The notes under the pieces were generated by a model. It searched no databases. It was not told the origin of the DNA and saw nothing but the letters and a program-made list of their open reading frames with translations. Made by a program: the position numbers and the translations under genes. From Lycium barbarum (taxonomy: Eukaryota > Streptophyta > Magnoliopsida > Solanales > Solanaceae): a DNA stretch of 64,000 nucleotides. Below, one piece after another: positions 22,540-34,712 of this stretch (within the stretch, counting starts at the first letter, position 1; the number at the start of each line of letters is the position of its first letter). The stretch is taken from positions 110,159,601-110,223,600 of the forward strand of contig NC_083339.1 of NCBI RefSeq assembly GCF_019175385.1. The letters are read 5' to 3'.

Positions 22540-23327
22540 CAGAGGTGGACCTACGTACAGCCTACTGGTGCTCGAGCACCCATTAACCCCAATGCAAATT
22601 ACATATATTTATAAAGGAAGTGCTTGAAAATACGATATATTAAAGTGACAACATCCAGTGAACGAAAAACCTCATGGGTGCTCTGGTTGGATAGCTGGCT
22701 TGAAGGTCACATCTTTGTGGGAGTGTAAGGGGTCGTCTGGTAGGAGGGCTAAGTTGTTCCATATAGATAGGATTGGGTGGGATAGCATGGGATAACTTAT
22801 CCCACCCTCTATATAGGATAATTCATCCCACGTTTTATCTCATATAGATGGAATTGGTGGGATGCTAAAAGAGTTATCCACCAACTAAACATGGAATAAT
22901 TCAATCCCATGGGACTAATAATTCCCATCCCATCAAAGGTTCGATTCTCAGGTGACACATTTATACAGTTTCATCTTTAGCTAGCATTTTCTGTTTTCCT
23001 CTTTTTTCCTAGGCTCTTCCTTGTTCTTCCCTTTCTTTGTTTACCATACTTCTTGTGACACATAAAGAGAAAATCATTGTCCAATAATTTTCCTTAATTT
23101 TCTTGAGAAATTTTGGTAATTTAGCCTACGAATCCTTCAAGCTACTTTTTTTTTTTTTTTAATGTGTGAAAAGCCTTTTTTTAACTGGTAATATTAATCA
23201 TAATTTTCTCATTAAAATTTCAAATTATCATGTTTAAATAGTCGTGCACTTATACTATGTGATTTGTGGTAACTTTATATTAAAAGAAGTAACCACCCAT
23301 GAGCCGAAAACCTTAGATCCGGCATTG
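22540..23327. mobile_element. hAT-type non-autonomous element in the ACC block
   Basis: Ends CAGAGGTGGACCTACG and (inverted) CAATGCCGGATCTAAGG, resembling the common Solanaceae CAGNGGCGGATC type. The 8-bp flanks ACCACCAC (22532-22539) and ACTACCAC (23328-23335) match at seven of eight, though the low-complexity setting weakens this. No coding frame. Confidence 0.65.
22729..22945. repeat. Possible nested MITE remnant
   Basis: Begins GGGGTCGTCTGGTAGG, a common MITE end, and is rich in inverted GGGATAA/TTATCCC units. No clear right end or TSD was found. Confidence 0.35.
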
Positions 23328-23510
23328 ACTACCACCATTAGTTATTATCATCATCCACCACAACTATCAGCCGTCACCACCAACTACCACTACTGTCAGC
23401 CACCATCATCACTAGCTACTACTGATCATAACACCACAATTAGCAAATACCTTGCCCAGTCAGCACCCATAATCACCACTTCTAATCATCACCACAAGCA
23501 ACTGTACGTC
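23328..23510. repeat. ACC/ATC-rich low-complexity block (right half)
   Basis: Continuation of the block at 22297-22539 after the inserted hAT-type element. Confidence 0.6.
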
Positions 23511-23922
23511 ATATAATTTTAAATTTTTGTATGATTGATATAGTGTCAAATTAATTTAGTATTTTATTGAATTTTATATATGTCAGTTTTTAATTATAAA
23601 AAGTCATAATTATTTAGTATTCAAATCTTAATATGTCATCTTAGTATTCAGATTCAAATATCTAATTTTTAATGCACATTTACTATTAAAATGTATTTTC
23701 AGATTTAAACGTCTTAATCTTAATAAAAACAAATAAGACCGGAGTATATGATATCCGACAAAGAGACATTCCTAGAGGACAAGATTTGTCTCTTGGTCTA
23801 TAAAAGGGTCATTTTGAGGTTTAGAGCATATGATTTCTTTTTAATTCATAGAAACAAACGAATTACGAATCTCGGCCAGGTAAATTTAGAGAAAATATCC
23901 TCCACATAGTCTCATCAAAGTT

Positions 23923-24286
23923 GGATTCGGCTCCTCTCCATTATCTTTTCGCTCCATTTCGTCAAGTACACATTTAGATGAGGGACATGTGTCCTATTTA
24001 ATTTTTAAAGGCCACGAATTTATTACACTAACAAGTATATTAGCCATAGTTAAGTAAATAATTTTGGCAAAGCACTCTCCAACTTTGGAAAGAAAAAGAT
24101 ATTCCACACAATTTTTGGTACCCATTAATATCATTAATTACGTCTTATATAACAATATTTAAATATTAACTGTACTTGGTAGTGTAATAAAATCTTGGCC
24201 TTTAAAAATTAAATAGAACACATATCTCTCATCTAAATGTGTACTTAATGAAATAGAGAGAAGGATAATGGACAGAAGCCGGATCC
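23923..24286. mobile_element. MULE-type MITE with perfect 9-bp TSD
   Basis: 364-bp foldback. The ends GGATTCGGCTCC and GAAGCCGGATCC are inverted, and arms of about 85 bp continue through CATTTAGATGAG and AATTTTTAAAGGCC. It is flanked by ATCAAAGTT at 23914-23922 and 24287-24295. A 9-bp duplication is the mark of Mutator-like elements. Non-coding. Confidence 0.9.
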
Positions 24287-24522
24287 ATCAAAGTTTGATC
24301 ACCTCGGTCAAGAAATGCTGAAGAATTTCTCTACGAGCACAAGGTCATCCTACTAGGTTCTTGTTCAAACATACCAAATTCACCATATATATAATAGCAA
24401 TAAACAACATAATTAACTGCGCCGCCTTTATATATATGCAATAAGTCAAAAACATATTTCATGTATAAATATATATGTCAAACATCCTGGCTTAAAGTTT
24501 AATATTGTTTAATATGTTCTTG

Positions 24523-24702
24523 AAGGGAGTCTTGACATAACTGGTAAAGTTGTTGTCACGTGGTCAGAAAGTCACGAGTTCGAGTCGTAGAAACAGTCTC
24601 TTGCAGAAATGTAAAATAAGGCTGCTTACAATAGACCCTTGTGGTCCGACCCTTCTCCGGACCCCGCACATAGCGAGCTTAATGCACCTGATGTCCTTGT
24701 TT
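24523..24702 (+). mobile_element. TS-type SINE with 10-bp TSD
   Basis: A tRNA-derived SINE. Box A lies in ATAACTGGTAAAG (24538-24550) and box B in AGTTCGAGTCG (24576-24586). The body has the tobacco TS wording (CTTGCAGAAATG, ATAGACCCTTGTGGTCCG, CGGACCCCGCACATAGCGAG). It is flanked by TATGTTCTTG at 24513-24522 and 24703-24712. Apparently full length, 180 bp. Confidence 0.92.
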
Positions 24703-24712
24703 TATGTTCTTG

Positions 24713-25805
24713 CATATCTCTCTATACTTTAAAAAAAGTTTCTATATTTAGCTCACTCCTAAACGGTGTCGAAGACCTGTTCAACATCGAGAAGCTGCCC
24801 ACAATCAAGTCCATCGACAAGGTAACATATGAGCAGAACCTGAGACAGCAAGTTGTGTCCTTCAAACTGGTTTTAAGAGGAGACCTTTAATTTCTTCATT
24901 TTAATGTTGCGTGCGTCAGGAGGTCATGGTTTTGCATGCACGTAACATAAATATCTGCGACATTTACTGATGATAACGTGCGCATATATAACTGCTGGAG
25001 TTTAGGTGGGTTTACTCCCTGAGTCGTGTGCCACTAATAAAAAAAATTCTTGATCTCAAAATTTTATGTCTATTAAATAGTTTTAACTATTAATTATTGT
25101 GTCTTATAGTAATTTATGCGTAGTTTCTAAATATGTATTGAGCTGAGGGTGTATTAGAAACAGTCTCTCTACCCCGCAAAAATAAAAATAAGATCTACGT
25201 ACATCATACTCTTCCTTTTTTTAAATCAATCTCTTCCATCTTCGATGAAGAGTGGAAGCCATCTATTATTAATAGATCATTAGAGTACACCAAAACAGAG
25301 GAAAATTACTACAAGTCAACATAGCTAATGATTTGAAATATTTTTAAGAAATTAAGAAAATTATAATCAATGAAAAACCGTTCGATTCCCTAAATAATAA
25401 CACCTTCACATGAACTAGAACGAAACAAATAATAAAATAAGGCTTTAACTTATATAGACTTTAGGAAAAATTGACCCAATATAAGGTCACATAAAAGTTA
25501 CTACAAATAATATAAAAAGTGAAATTAAAACAAATACGAGAAAACGTGAGATTTGGTCCTGTACTCTAAAAAAAAAAAAGTCCTATTTGCTCTTTGTTAT
25601 ACTTTTTCGACATACATCCCCTTGCCGTTCAACCTTTAGTCATATTTACCCATAATCCGTTAAATCCTCATGTCTCAACCTTGATTTTTTTACGTGGCAC
25701 CTACATAGCTCTTTTTTTTCAAATGAAATCTGGTCACTATTTTAATTTATTTAACCTGTACATCCACCCGATTAAACTAATGACTAACCAAAATAAACCC
25801 AACTC
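24713..25805. other. Intergenic DNA without recognised gene
   Basis: No supported coding frame. The stretch from about 25545 (GGTCCTGTACTCT then poly-A) to 25700 reads like transposon-derived DNA, but I found no paired ends. Confidence 0.4.
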
Positions 25806-26111
25806 TCCGCTTTCAGGGTCGGCTCAACAAGATGGAGCCTAAAGCCAAACTTAACAGAGAGGCCCTAATTTTTTTTTCAAAGAAATGAAAGGTTGTCATA
25901 TATATTTTTATTTAAAGTCTACTTGTCTAGATTTTTTAGATGTGAAATCAGTAACTACTGTTTTATAATCCATTTGTTCTAACAAATATTTTATAATCCA
26001 TTTGTTCTAACAAATCCTTTTCAATGGATAATATAGCTACCAAGGGCTCCCTTTTGGGATTTAATTAATTCTTGAATATTTTTTATTCTTTTTCGAATTT
26101 GAATATTTACA

Positions 26112-26230
26112 ACCACATGCCTAGTGTAACCGCATAAGGGGTTGAGAAGGATAGTGTGTATGCAGACTTTATCCCTATCTTGGGAGGTATAGAAGTTGTT
26201 TCCCATAGGCTCTCGCCTCAAGAAAAAGCA
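26112..26230 (+). mobile_element. Solanaceae SINE-like fragment
   Basis: The wording TGCCTAGTGTAACCGCATAAGG, GTGTATGCAGACTTTATCCC, CTTGGGAGGTATAGAAG and GTTTCCCATAGGCTCTCG matches a widespread short Solanaceae retroposon as I remember it. Family naming is uncertain, and no TSD was identified. Confidence 0.55.
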
Positions 26231-26280
26231 TATTAAAACAGTATGAAATTAGAATATTTATTTTTAATAATAAGAATAGC

Positions 26281-27061
26281 TAGAGGTGGGCACAGTTTGG
26301 GCCAACCCAAAATCCAAACCAGAATCCGAACTTTTTAAATATTTGATTTGGATATTTGGATTATGGATTGGACTTTGAATTTTATTTTTAAAATTTATGA
26401 ATTTCGGATTGGATATGGATTTAGTACTATGGATTTTTGGATATCCAAAAATTCAAAAATTTTATACCTTTTATCTAGACCTATCTATATCATATGTACT
26501 AGTAAGTCTAGTTTCTAAAGGTCCAATAGATTAGTACCTAAGGCCCTACCCATTAAAAATTTAATTCAATATACAATTCTCTACTAAATCAAATATAATA
26601 TAGGGTTTTCTTACTTCTCAAATCTCAAAAGTCTCACGTCAGTGTCACCCAAGGCAATGTTCTTTATTATTTTTCCAGATGACTATTTAGATTTTATTTT
26701 GTTCATTTCCACTTTTCCATAATGCTTTTATTTAGTATGGATTTATTATGTTGGACATGACTTGGATTTGTTAATCCTAACTTGAACTGGAAGGCTTTTT
26801 TTATTGAGCAATTAAGGTTTAGATTTACCTCTGTGGAACTAACACATGAATTTCATTCCTGATAAGTTTGCCTTAAGTCTCAAGAGTTAAATCCGAAAAT
26901 TTGAAATATCCAAACCGAATAATCCGAAACCGAACTTAAAATATCTAATCCAATCCCAACTTATTTGGATTGGATTTGGATAATAATTTCATCAATCCGA
27001 AAACCGAATATCCAAACCGAAAATTCAATATCCAATCTGATGGCCCGAATGCCCACCCCTA
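26281..27061. mobile_element. hAT MITE with 8-bp TSD
   Basis: Ends TAGAGGTGGGCA and TGCCCACCCCTA are inverted. The flanks AGAATAGC (26273-26280) and AAAATAGC (27062-27069) match at seven of eight. The subterminal regions carry many copies of ATCCGAAA/TTTGGAT-type motifs, as expected for hAT transposase sites. Non-coding, 781 bp. It is nested in the element at 25814-27154. Confidence 0.85.
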
Positions 27062-27340
27062 AAAATAGCAAAAGAGGGGCATTAGAAAATGAGGCCTTAA
27101 AAAAATTGAGCCCCAAACCATTGTTTTATTGACCTTATGGTCGAGCTGACCCTGTCCGCCTTTCACTCACTTTTTATGGCCCTCATCTCCTTCACCATCT
27201 TCGTGGAATCCTCCTCTCCCTTTCCATATAATTGTATAATTTTTAAAATTTTCTTGATGTATATAAGTTAAATATAAAATAATAATGTTTCTAAAACAAG
27301 AAACTAAAAAGTACTAGAATTAGCTAATTAATTCTACTTT

Positions 27341-27635
27341 GAGCCCGTCTGGATTGGCTTATAAGTTGCTGAAAATAGCTTATAAACTGTTTTCAGCTTT
27401 TTTGAGTGTTTGGCTGGCCAGCTTAAGTCATTTTGTGCTTAAAATAAGTCCAAAAAAAATAATTGAGCCCGTTTGACTTAGCTTATCTAAAGCAGCTTAT
27501 AAGCTGAAAATAATTTATAAGTCAAAAAAATAAGTTGAACCCGCTTAACTTAGCTTATCTATCTTAATTTTTTTTTTAATTTATAAGCTGAAAATAATTT
27601 ATAAACTATTTTTTTAAGCCTATCCAAACAGGCTC
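27341..27635. mobile_element. Tourist-like MITE, copy 2
   Basis: Starts GAGCCCGTCTGGATTGGCT and ends CTATCCAAACAGGCTC, with the same interior as the copy at 2681-2943. The flanks (TTT and CTC) do not form a convincing 3-bp TSD, so they have mutated or an end is displaced. Confidence 0.8.
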
Positions 27636-28317
27636 CTCATGTGGTTCCACATCGGATGTTCATATATATAATATGGTCAATGAGATAGTGGACGTAGTCA
27701 CGCAAGAAAGCAAAATAATGGAATTGTCATGATTTTCTTAGATCCTCCTATCCACTCTCGTGACTGATCTCTTCAGCCTGCGATCGAGTGGCTTTGCATG
27801 CAAAACCCTATAATCTACCTATATAGACACCTATTCACTCTTAAAGGCTGCAAATTTTTATATTGAGTTAGACCATCATAAGCATCAAACACCTGTCACC
27901 AACTTAATTATTTTATCCAAATTAAAGTAGTGGGCTAGGTGGGGGTGGAGTTTGTAGCTGGAGGTCCTTAAATTTCACGAAATAGGCACAAACCGTTAGG
28001 AAATGAAGAATGGTGAACACAGAATATCACAAGTAAATGAGGCATCTGTATTGGAATGCTTCTACTTTTTTCTATGTAAAGAGTCTACTACTTATAATCT
28101 ATACCTATATAGCTAGTCTTTTTCCTCTAGACCTACTTATTTATAGTCATAGGGCGGCGACTCTCCTTTTCACATAACTACTAAGGTTGCCCCCAGTTGC
28201 AATCTCTGCACCCCAACACTCAGCATTCATCAGTCCTTTGTCCCTTTCTTGTCTCTTTCTTTCCTATCACCCTTTATATCCCTTCAATTTACACTCAAAT
28301 ATATAATGCTCCTTTTG
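27636..28317. other. Intergenic DNA, no gene seen
   Basis: Unique-looking, AT-rich sequence without a supported frame or paired repeat ends. Confidence 0.4.
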
Positions 28318-28326
28318 TATGAAATA

Positions 28327-29199
28327 GGCTTAATACCTAGATGGACCCTTAAACTTGGCATGTTTTGTAAGATAGGCATATAAACTTATAAGGTGACCAG
28401 ATAGACACTTAAACTTACTTAAAGTGTATTTTTCAAGTTTTTCAGTTGTTTTAAAAACAAAAACTATATTTTTCAAACACTCACAATTTTCATGGCCAAA
28501 CAAGCCCTAAATATATCACAAAATATATTTTTTTAAATGCAAAAATAAGGCAAACGCATATACATGAGACTATAAATGTGCACTTAAACCAATAAATACT
28601 CGTTAATCGCAATTTTGCAGCTTTCAATTAACTCGGATTTTTTTTTTACACTTGAATAATTAAAAAACAATAACTTTAACCAATAAAAATCCTTAAAAAA
28701 AGAAATTTCAAATTAAGAAATTTCTAAGTTCAGTATTTCAAGTGTAAAAGAAATTTCAAATTAAGAAAACTGTAAAGCCGAGAAGAAAATCCTTAAAAAA
28801 TAGAAATTTCTTAATTTGAAATTTCTTTTTTTAAGGATTTTTATTGGTTAAAGTTATTGTTTTTTAATTATTCAAGTGTAAAAAAAAATCTGAGTTAATT
28901 GAAAGCTGCAAAATTGCGATTAGCGAGTATTTATTGGTTTAAGTGCACATTTATAGTCTCATGTATATGCGTTTGCCTTATTTTTGCATTTTAAAAAAAA
29001 TATTTTGTGATATATTTAGGGCTTGTTTGGCCATGAAAATTGTGAGTGTTTGAAAAATATAGTTTTTGTTTTCAAAACAACTGAAAAACTTGAAAAATAC
29101 ACTTTGAGTAAGTTTAAGTGTTTATCTGGTCACCTTATAAGTTTATATGTCTATCTTACAAAACATGTCAAGTTTAAGGGTCCATCTGGGTATTAAGCC
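28327..29199. mobile_element. Long foldback MULE-type MITE with perfect 9-bp TSD
   Basis: 873 bp. Arms of about 400 bp (28327-28726 and 28801-29199) are inverted copies with only a handful of differences by eye, around a ~74-bp loop. Ends GGCTTAATACC and GGTATTAAGCC. Flanked by TATGAAATA at 28318-28326 and 29200-29208. The arms are non-coding; a transcript across it would form a long hairpin. Confidence 0.92.
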
Positions 29200-29208
29200 T
29201 ATGAAATA

Positions 29209-29792
29209 AAATAGCCTCTAAAATAAGCTACAGTATGTAGTTGCAAATATTCAGGAAAAGAAAATATATATATCAGATCAATGTTTGGGCATCATTTTTG
29301 CTAGTTATTTAAACTTTCAGACATTTCTACATTATATTCGGGACTTAAAGTTTTTTCGGACTATATTATTTAAAGATTTCAGTAGCATTTAATGTTATGT
29401 TAAGTTTATCAATAGCCATCAGCGAGCTAGAATATGGTTCACTTCAATGGGTAGCACACAGGTTGATTTATTTTGATCCGCCTTGAAGTGCTTCTCTGTT
29501 TGCCAGAGTTTGCTACTATAGTGCTACAACTTTTTTACAAACTTCACTTAGAAGGCAAGGTCTAGCCCTCCTTCAAATGTAATCCTCTTGAGTGACAATG
29601 AAATGTGATCAGTTGCTATGACAAAAAAAAAAATTACACAGGTTGAATGTCAATCCCCAATTTGGGGGTGTGATACTACTGTCTGTCTGGTGGTCTGACC
29701 TTAGGCAAAATTGTTAATTATATTGAGAGTAGATTTAATATGATATGTACTAGTGAAATCAAGCCCCAAAACCCACTTCCTATGAATAACTC
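29209..29792. other. Intergenic DNA, no gene seen
   Basis: No supported frame or repeat structure. It adjoins the hAT target site. Confidence 0.4.
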
Positions 29793-30386
29793 CTTAGGCC
29801 TAAAGGTGTCAACCGATTCATTGTAACCGGTTTTAACCGATAACCGGACCGGTTAAACCGGAACCGGTATAACCGGTTAACCGGATATTAGTTTACCAGT
29901 CCGGTTTCAAATTTTTTTAACCGGAACCGGTTAAACCGGTTAAAATTAAAAAAAAAAAAAAAAAAAAAAGGAAAGAGCCGTTGGGCCTCGGTAATGGACC
30001 GTTGGCAACGGTCCATTTGCAAAAATGGCCGTTGCCAAACGGTCATTTTCTTAATTTTTGGCCCCCAAATTTTTTTTTTAACACTTTAACCCCCTCCCCC
30101 ACCCCTATATAAACCCTTTTTCATTTTCATTTCAATTCACTCTTCTTCATCTTTCTCTCAAATCTCAATCTCTCAATTATAGTTACTTTGCAATAATTAG
30201 CCACAAAGTCTTATTATAGTTTCAACTTTCAATTATTAATTTTGCAATTATAATATTGTTGGTGGAGTTGGTGATTTTGCAACAATCCGAAGTAGCTTTG
30301 GTGGATTTGCAATTCTAGCCGCCTTCGCTTTGTTGGAAATTAATCCGGCAATTTGGTACCTTCGTTCCAACTCTATCTTTAATTTT

Positions 30387-30500
30387 CGCAATTTAATTCT
30401 AGCAATTTATTTTTCGAAATTTAATTTACGCAATTTAATTCTAGCAATTTATTTTTCGAAATTTAATTTACGCAATTTAATTCTAGCAATTTAATTTGTT
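30387..30500. repeat. 42-bp direct repeats in hAT 5' leader
   Basis: CGCAATTTAATTCTAGCAA recurs at 42-bp spacing, starting near 30387, 30429 and 30471, just before the transposase ATG at 30542. Confidence 0.8.
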
Positions 30501-30541
30501 GTAATTTATTTTCTTGTGATTTAAATTATTTCTATTTAATA

Positions 30542-32812
30542 ATGTCAAAGAGATTAAGACGTGGTGCCGGTAGTAGTAGTCATACTGTTAGGGGTGCGCT
30601 TAATGAGGAAACATTTGTGGAAGAAACACCTAATTTAGGTATTGATGTTGGTGGAAATAATCCACTTTTAGGTCATGAGGCAATGCAACAACATTTTACC
30701 GACACTTTTAATGAAGACTTAGATGATGATGATGATGATGAAACACAACCCCCCGAAAATCCCATAGGAGATACAGGTCCTGCACAATCACATACACAAG
30801 ACAAACCGCCTAGAACTCGTAAGCCAACAGCTAAAGTTTGAAAATTTATGACTAAGGATAGGGAAAACCAATCAGTTACATGTACCCTATGTGGACAAGT
30901 ATTTAGTTTTAAGCAAGGAACTGGTAAGGATGGTGGAACGGGTACACTAAATGCTCATATGAGAACCAAACATATGGATGTTTGGGGAGAGCAAACGGGT
31001 TCAAATGTGGGGGGGATTCAAATGACGATAGACCCACGAACCGGTAGAAATTTTAAGTATGACAAGAAAAAAGAACGCGTAGAAATAGCTAAAATGGTAG
31101 CTTATGATTGTTTACCATTTTCCTTTCCCTCGGGTTTGGGGTTTGTTACTTACATTCAACGTTGTTATAACCCGTTATTTGAGGGTATTCCTAGAAGTAC
31201 TTGTAGAGCCGATGTTATAGATTTGTTTAAAAAAATATAGATTTTATTTGCGCCATGTATTTAATTCTTTAAATTGTAATGTTTGTCTTACCGCTGATTT
31301 GGGTCTTAGTATTAACCATTTAGATTTTTTTGCTATTACATGTCATTGGGTTGATGACAACTGGGTTATGCAAAAAAGAATTATAGCATTTTTATACGAC
31401 GAAGGAAAAGGTCGTCACGATGGAAAATTTTTAGCCGATTCAATGTCTACTATAATGAGATTTTTTAACATTTATAGAAAAACACTTTGTATTGCTTTAG
31501 ATAATGCTTCTAATAATACAAAGGCAATTGGTCTTTTAAAAAGAGAAATAAACCCTCTCCTCTAAGAAATATTTTTCATGTAAGATGTAGTTGTCACATT
31601 TTAAATTTAATTGTTAAAGATGGTCTTATGCATTTTGATGATTCTGTTCAAAAAGTTAGAAATGTTGTTGCGTTTCTTTTTTGTAATGCTAATAGGGGAA
31701 GAATTAGAGATTTTAAGAATGCTTGTGTGAAAAATAACCTTAGACCTAGGAAAATTCAAGTAGAAATTGAGACTAGGTGGAACTACACTTACATTATGCT
31801 ACAACAAGCATATGAGTATAGGATTCCCATACAACAAGTTCACAACAAATATAATATTGATAGTGAGGATTGGTTAACTTTTAGGCATTGGGAAGATGTT
31901 AAAGAATGTATTGAACTCTTAGAAATTTTTTATAATGCAACTCTTGCTTTTTCTAGACAATTCTATCCCACGGTAACCGGAATTTTAGCCTACTTAGCGG
32001 AAATAGCTAGAGTTTTACAAGAGTATAAATATAAACCCGATTATCAAGTGGTTATTTTTGAAATGATAATCAAATTTAAGAAGTATTTTTTTCCCATCCC
32101 AACTTTATTTATATTGGGTTCCCTTTTAAATCCTTGTTTAAAAGTGTCTTATACTAAAAATTTGGTTAGTCAAAGTTATACATTTTTAGAAATTGAAGAG
32201 GGAGTTCAACCATCTTTAGCTGAAGCCGATCTCGCTATTGATGATGAGTTTAGAAAAGTTTTTACTCATTATTCTAGTTTGGAAGAACGTGCTACACCCG
32301 TTGCTCCACGCCCTACTACTTCTCAGAGTAGCAAAAAGGGCTTGTCGGGTTTAAAAGTTTTACATTCACAGCCAACTTCTTCTTCTACTGCAAACTTTGA
32401 TGAATTTAACTTTTATTTGATGCAGCCAAATGTGGATATCAAGGATGACTTGGACGTCTTAGCATGGTAGAAGAAGTACAAGGCAAGCTATCCGGTACTT
32501 TCAAGAATGGCTCGAGATATCCTTACGGTTCAAGTATCAACCGTGGCTTCGGAGAGCGCATTTAGCCAAGGAAGACAACAAATTGGAGACCATAGACATC
32601 CATTATCCGGCTTTAGCTTGCAAGTACTAGTGTGCATTCGAGATTGGATTAGATCGGAGCGACGCAACCAAAACTCAGAAGCGGAGCAAGGCGAAGAGGA
32701 AGAAATTGAAGATTTGATAGCTAGTGGACCGGACCAAATGGAAGACTTTGAAGATATTTCCATGACCGAATATGATGTGGGGGAAATTAACGAAATGGTT
32801 CAAAATTGGTGA
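30542..32812 (+). pseudogene. hAT (Ac-like) transposase, broken
   Basis: DNA transposase that would cut and paste the surrounding element. Order: an acidic N-terminus from ATG 30542; a BED zinc finger near 30872-30980 (CTLCG then HMRTKH); the RNase H-like catalytic region with HVRCSCHILNL near 31580-31615 and ETRWNYTYIML near 31768-31800; and the C-terminal dimerisation region (LSRMARDILTVQVSTVASESAFS.. then LVCIRDWI) near 32500-32660, ending at 32812. Four lesions are visible: TGA at 30839-30841 and TAG at 32468-32470, each where a tryptophan is expected; a frameshift in the A-run at 31228-31235; and a return shift near 31552-31562. Every segment is otherwise well conserved, so inactivation is fairly recent. 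It is flanked by a leader (repeats at 30387-30500) and a long AT-rich tail. Confidence 0.93.
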
Positions 32813-32964
32813 TTTTATTATTCTACTATTTTTGTATAACTCATGTATTATTTGCAAGTTAAAAAAAATACAACTTGCAAATAAATGTTATCCAAGAATG
32901 AATAAAATATATGGCTCATTGAGCTTTCTTCTATTTACTTGTGTTCATATTTTTACTTTTATTA

Positions 32965-33495
32965 AGTTAGGAATATAAGTATATATAGTATATAGGTAAG
33001 TATATATAGTATATATAGTATATAAGTAAGTATATATAGTATATAGTACATATATACAAGTATATATAGTATATATAGTATATAAGTAAGTGTATATAGT
33101 ATATAAGTAAGTATATAGTACATATATATAAGTATATATACTATATATATTAAGTTATACACATATATAAGTATATATTTTATATAAATATATATAGTAT
33201 ATATATTAAGTATATATAGTAGATATGTACATACCTATATAGTATATAGTACATATATACATATATTTAGTATATATATTAATTATACATATATATAGTA
33301 TATATATTAAGTTATACCTATATAGTATATAGTACATATATACATATATTTAGTATATATATTAATTATACATATATATAGTATATATATTAATTATATA
33401 TAAGTATATAGAGTATATAGTACATATATATAAGTACATATAGTATATATAATAAGTTATACATATATATAAGTATATGTAAGTTATACATATAT
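32965..33495. repeat. ATATAGTATATAAGTA-type AT array
   Basis: Irregular tandem array of TATATAGTATATA and TATAAGTA units in the 3' untranslated part of the hAT element. The short frames here are repeat artefacts. Confidence 0.85.
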
Positions 33496-33796
33496 ATGTG
33501 TATGAAAAGCACTATTCTGTATTGCTGACTTGCTGTTAGGCTGTTAGTCAGTAAATATTTAAACTTTAATTATAAAGTTGTATAACATATGTAAATATAC
33601 CTACAATATACAAATAAATACTATAATATATATATATATAATACAAAAAAAAAATAAAAAAAAAATTAACCAATCCAAACCGGACCGGTTCCGGTTTGGA
33701 CTTTAAAACCGGTTAACCGGAACCGGAACCGGCCGGTTTCCTAACCGGTTCCCGGTCCGGTTCCGGTTGGAACCGGTTGACAGGTCTACTTAGGCC

Positions 33797-34709
33797 GAGT
33801 AGGCATTTGGGCCAGGGCATGATTTAAGATAAATACTTAATTAACTGGAGCATTTTCTGATGTTGAGTTGGTTTCTGATTCTGAAGTTCCGTCAGATTCG
33901 GAAGTATAACTTTAATTCTCATCAATATACAAGGCATGGCTCTTACATAATACAACAAGCTAAGCGACCGATCCTTTCTTTTCTTGTGAGATCATGTGGA
34001 AAAAAATGGACCCTCGGATTTAAACTCAATCTTAAAAGGTAGTAGTTAATAAGGCAAGAATTACCTAAAACTATATAAGAAGACAATAACGCATTCTCTA
34101 ATTAGTGTGATACATTCTAACATTTCTTCCCCGCCCAAAAATTTGACATTTGGAGCTAAATAATATAATAGAGGAGCGGAATAGTGGATTAACCAGAAGT
34201 AGAAATTGATCTTATTGTGGTAGCATGTAAATATAATGGACAATCAGCCTAACTTATCTATAAAAGTTAAACTCATAAGATAAAGATTGACTAAAATCCT
34301 ATAAAGGATAATAACTCATTTTCTCACCCAATACGGACATATTGACACTGTAGCATACACAATATTTTCCAAAGCACGGAAATTTTGTTGAACCGAAGCA
34401 TAAAAGTGCATTACATCATATTAGAAATCATTGCCGTCCCTTGTAAAATAATAGGAACAATATCGTCTTCTAACTTAGGTTTGAGAGAGTAGTTAGGAAT
34501 TAACTAGCAATCTGGCATTAGTTAATATAAATAAATGATGATAACATCCCTCGTGGCCTTTATTATTATTCCACTAGTTTTGTTAGAGAGACAATTGTCC
34601 TTTCCCAGTCGTCTCTTTAGAAATGGTAAGGCATCAAAAGCCGGCCGTGGGATTTGAATATATGACAAATAAAATAGTTATATGCATAAGAGAGGAAGAA
34701 ATTAACAAC
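33797..34709. other. Intergenic DNA, no gene seen
   Basis: No supported frame. Two loosely similar segments near 34053-34110 and 34275-34330 (CTATA..AGA..ATAACNCATT) hint at old duplication. Confidence 0.35.
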
Positions 34710-34712
34710 TAA

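Larger units (their letters stand above)
25814..27154. mobile_element. hAT-type element (CAGGGTCGGCTC ends) with nested insertions
   Basis: Inverted ends CAGGGTCGGCTC and GAGCTGACCCTG, continued inward (GAGGCCCTAATTTTTTT against AAAATGAGGCCTTAAAAAAATT). The 8-bp flanks TCCGCTTT (25806-25813) and TCCGCCTT (27155-27162) match at seven of eight. It contains a SINE-like fragment and a second hAT MITE. A ~32-bp unit (TTTATAATCCATTTGTTC) is duplicated at 25959-26016. No transposase frame. Confidence 0.75.
29801..33788 (+). mobile_element. hAT transposon, near complete, inactivated
   Basis: 3988 bp with terminal inverted repeats TAAAGGTGTCAACCG (left) and TAGACCTGTCAACCG (right, read inward) and a perfect 8-bp TSD CTTAGGCC (29793-29800 and 33789-33796). 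Both subterminal regions (29826-29945 and 33675-33780) are packed with AACCGG/CCGGTT motifs, the expected transposase-binding arrays. The interior encodes an Ac-like transposase broken by stops and frameshifts, plus a long ATATAGTAT-type array in the 3' part. The element looks like a former autonomous copy. Confidence 0.93.

Noticed and set aside
24535..24590. tRNA gene suggested by A and B box motifs
   Set aside because: The boxes belong to a TS-type SINE head with its own 10-bp TSD; no cloverleaf or anticodon arm.
32962..33162. Tyr/Ile/Leu frame in the AT array
   Set aside because: Repeat artefact in the hAT 3' region.
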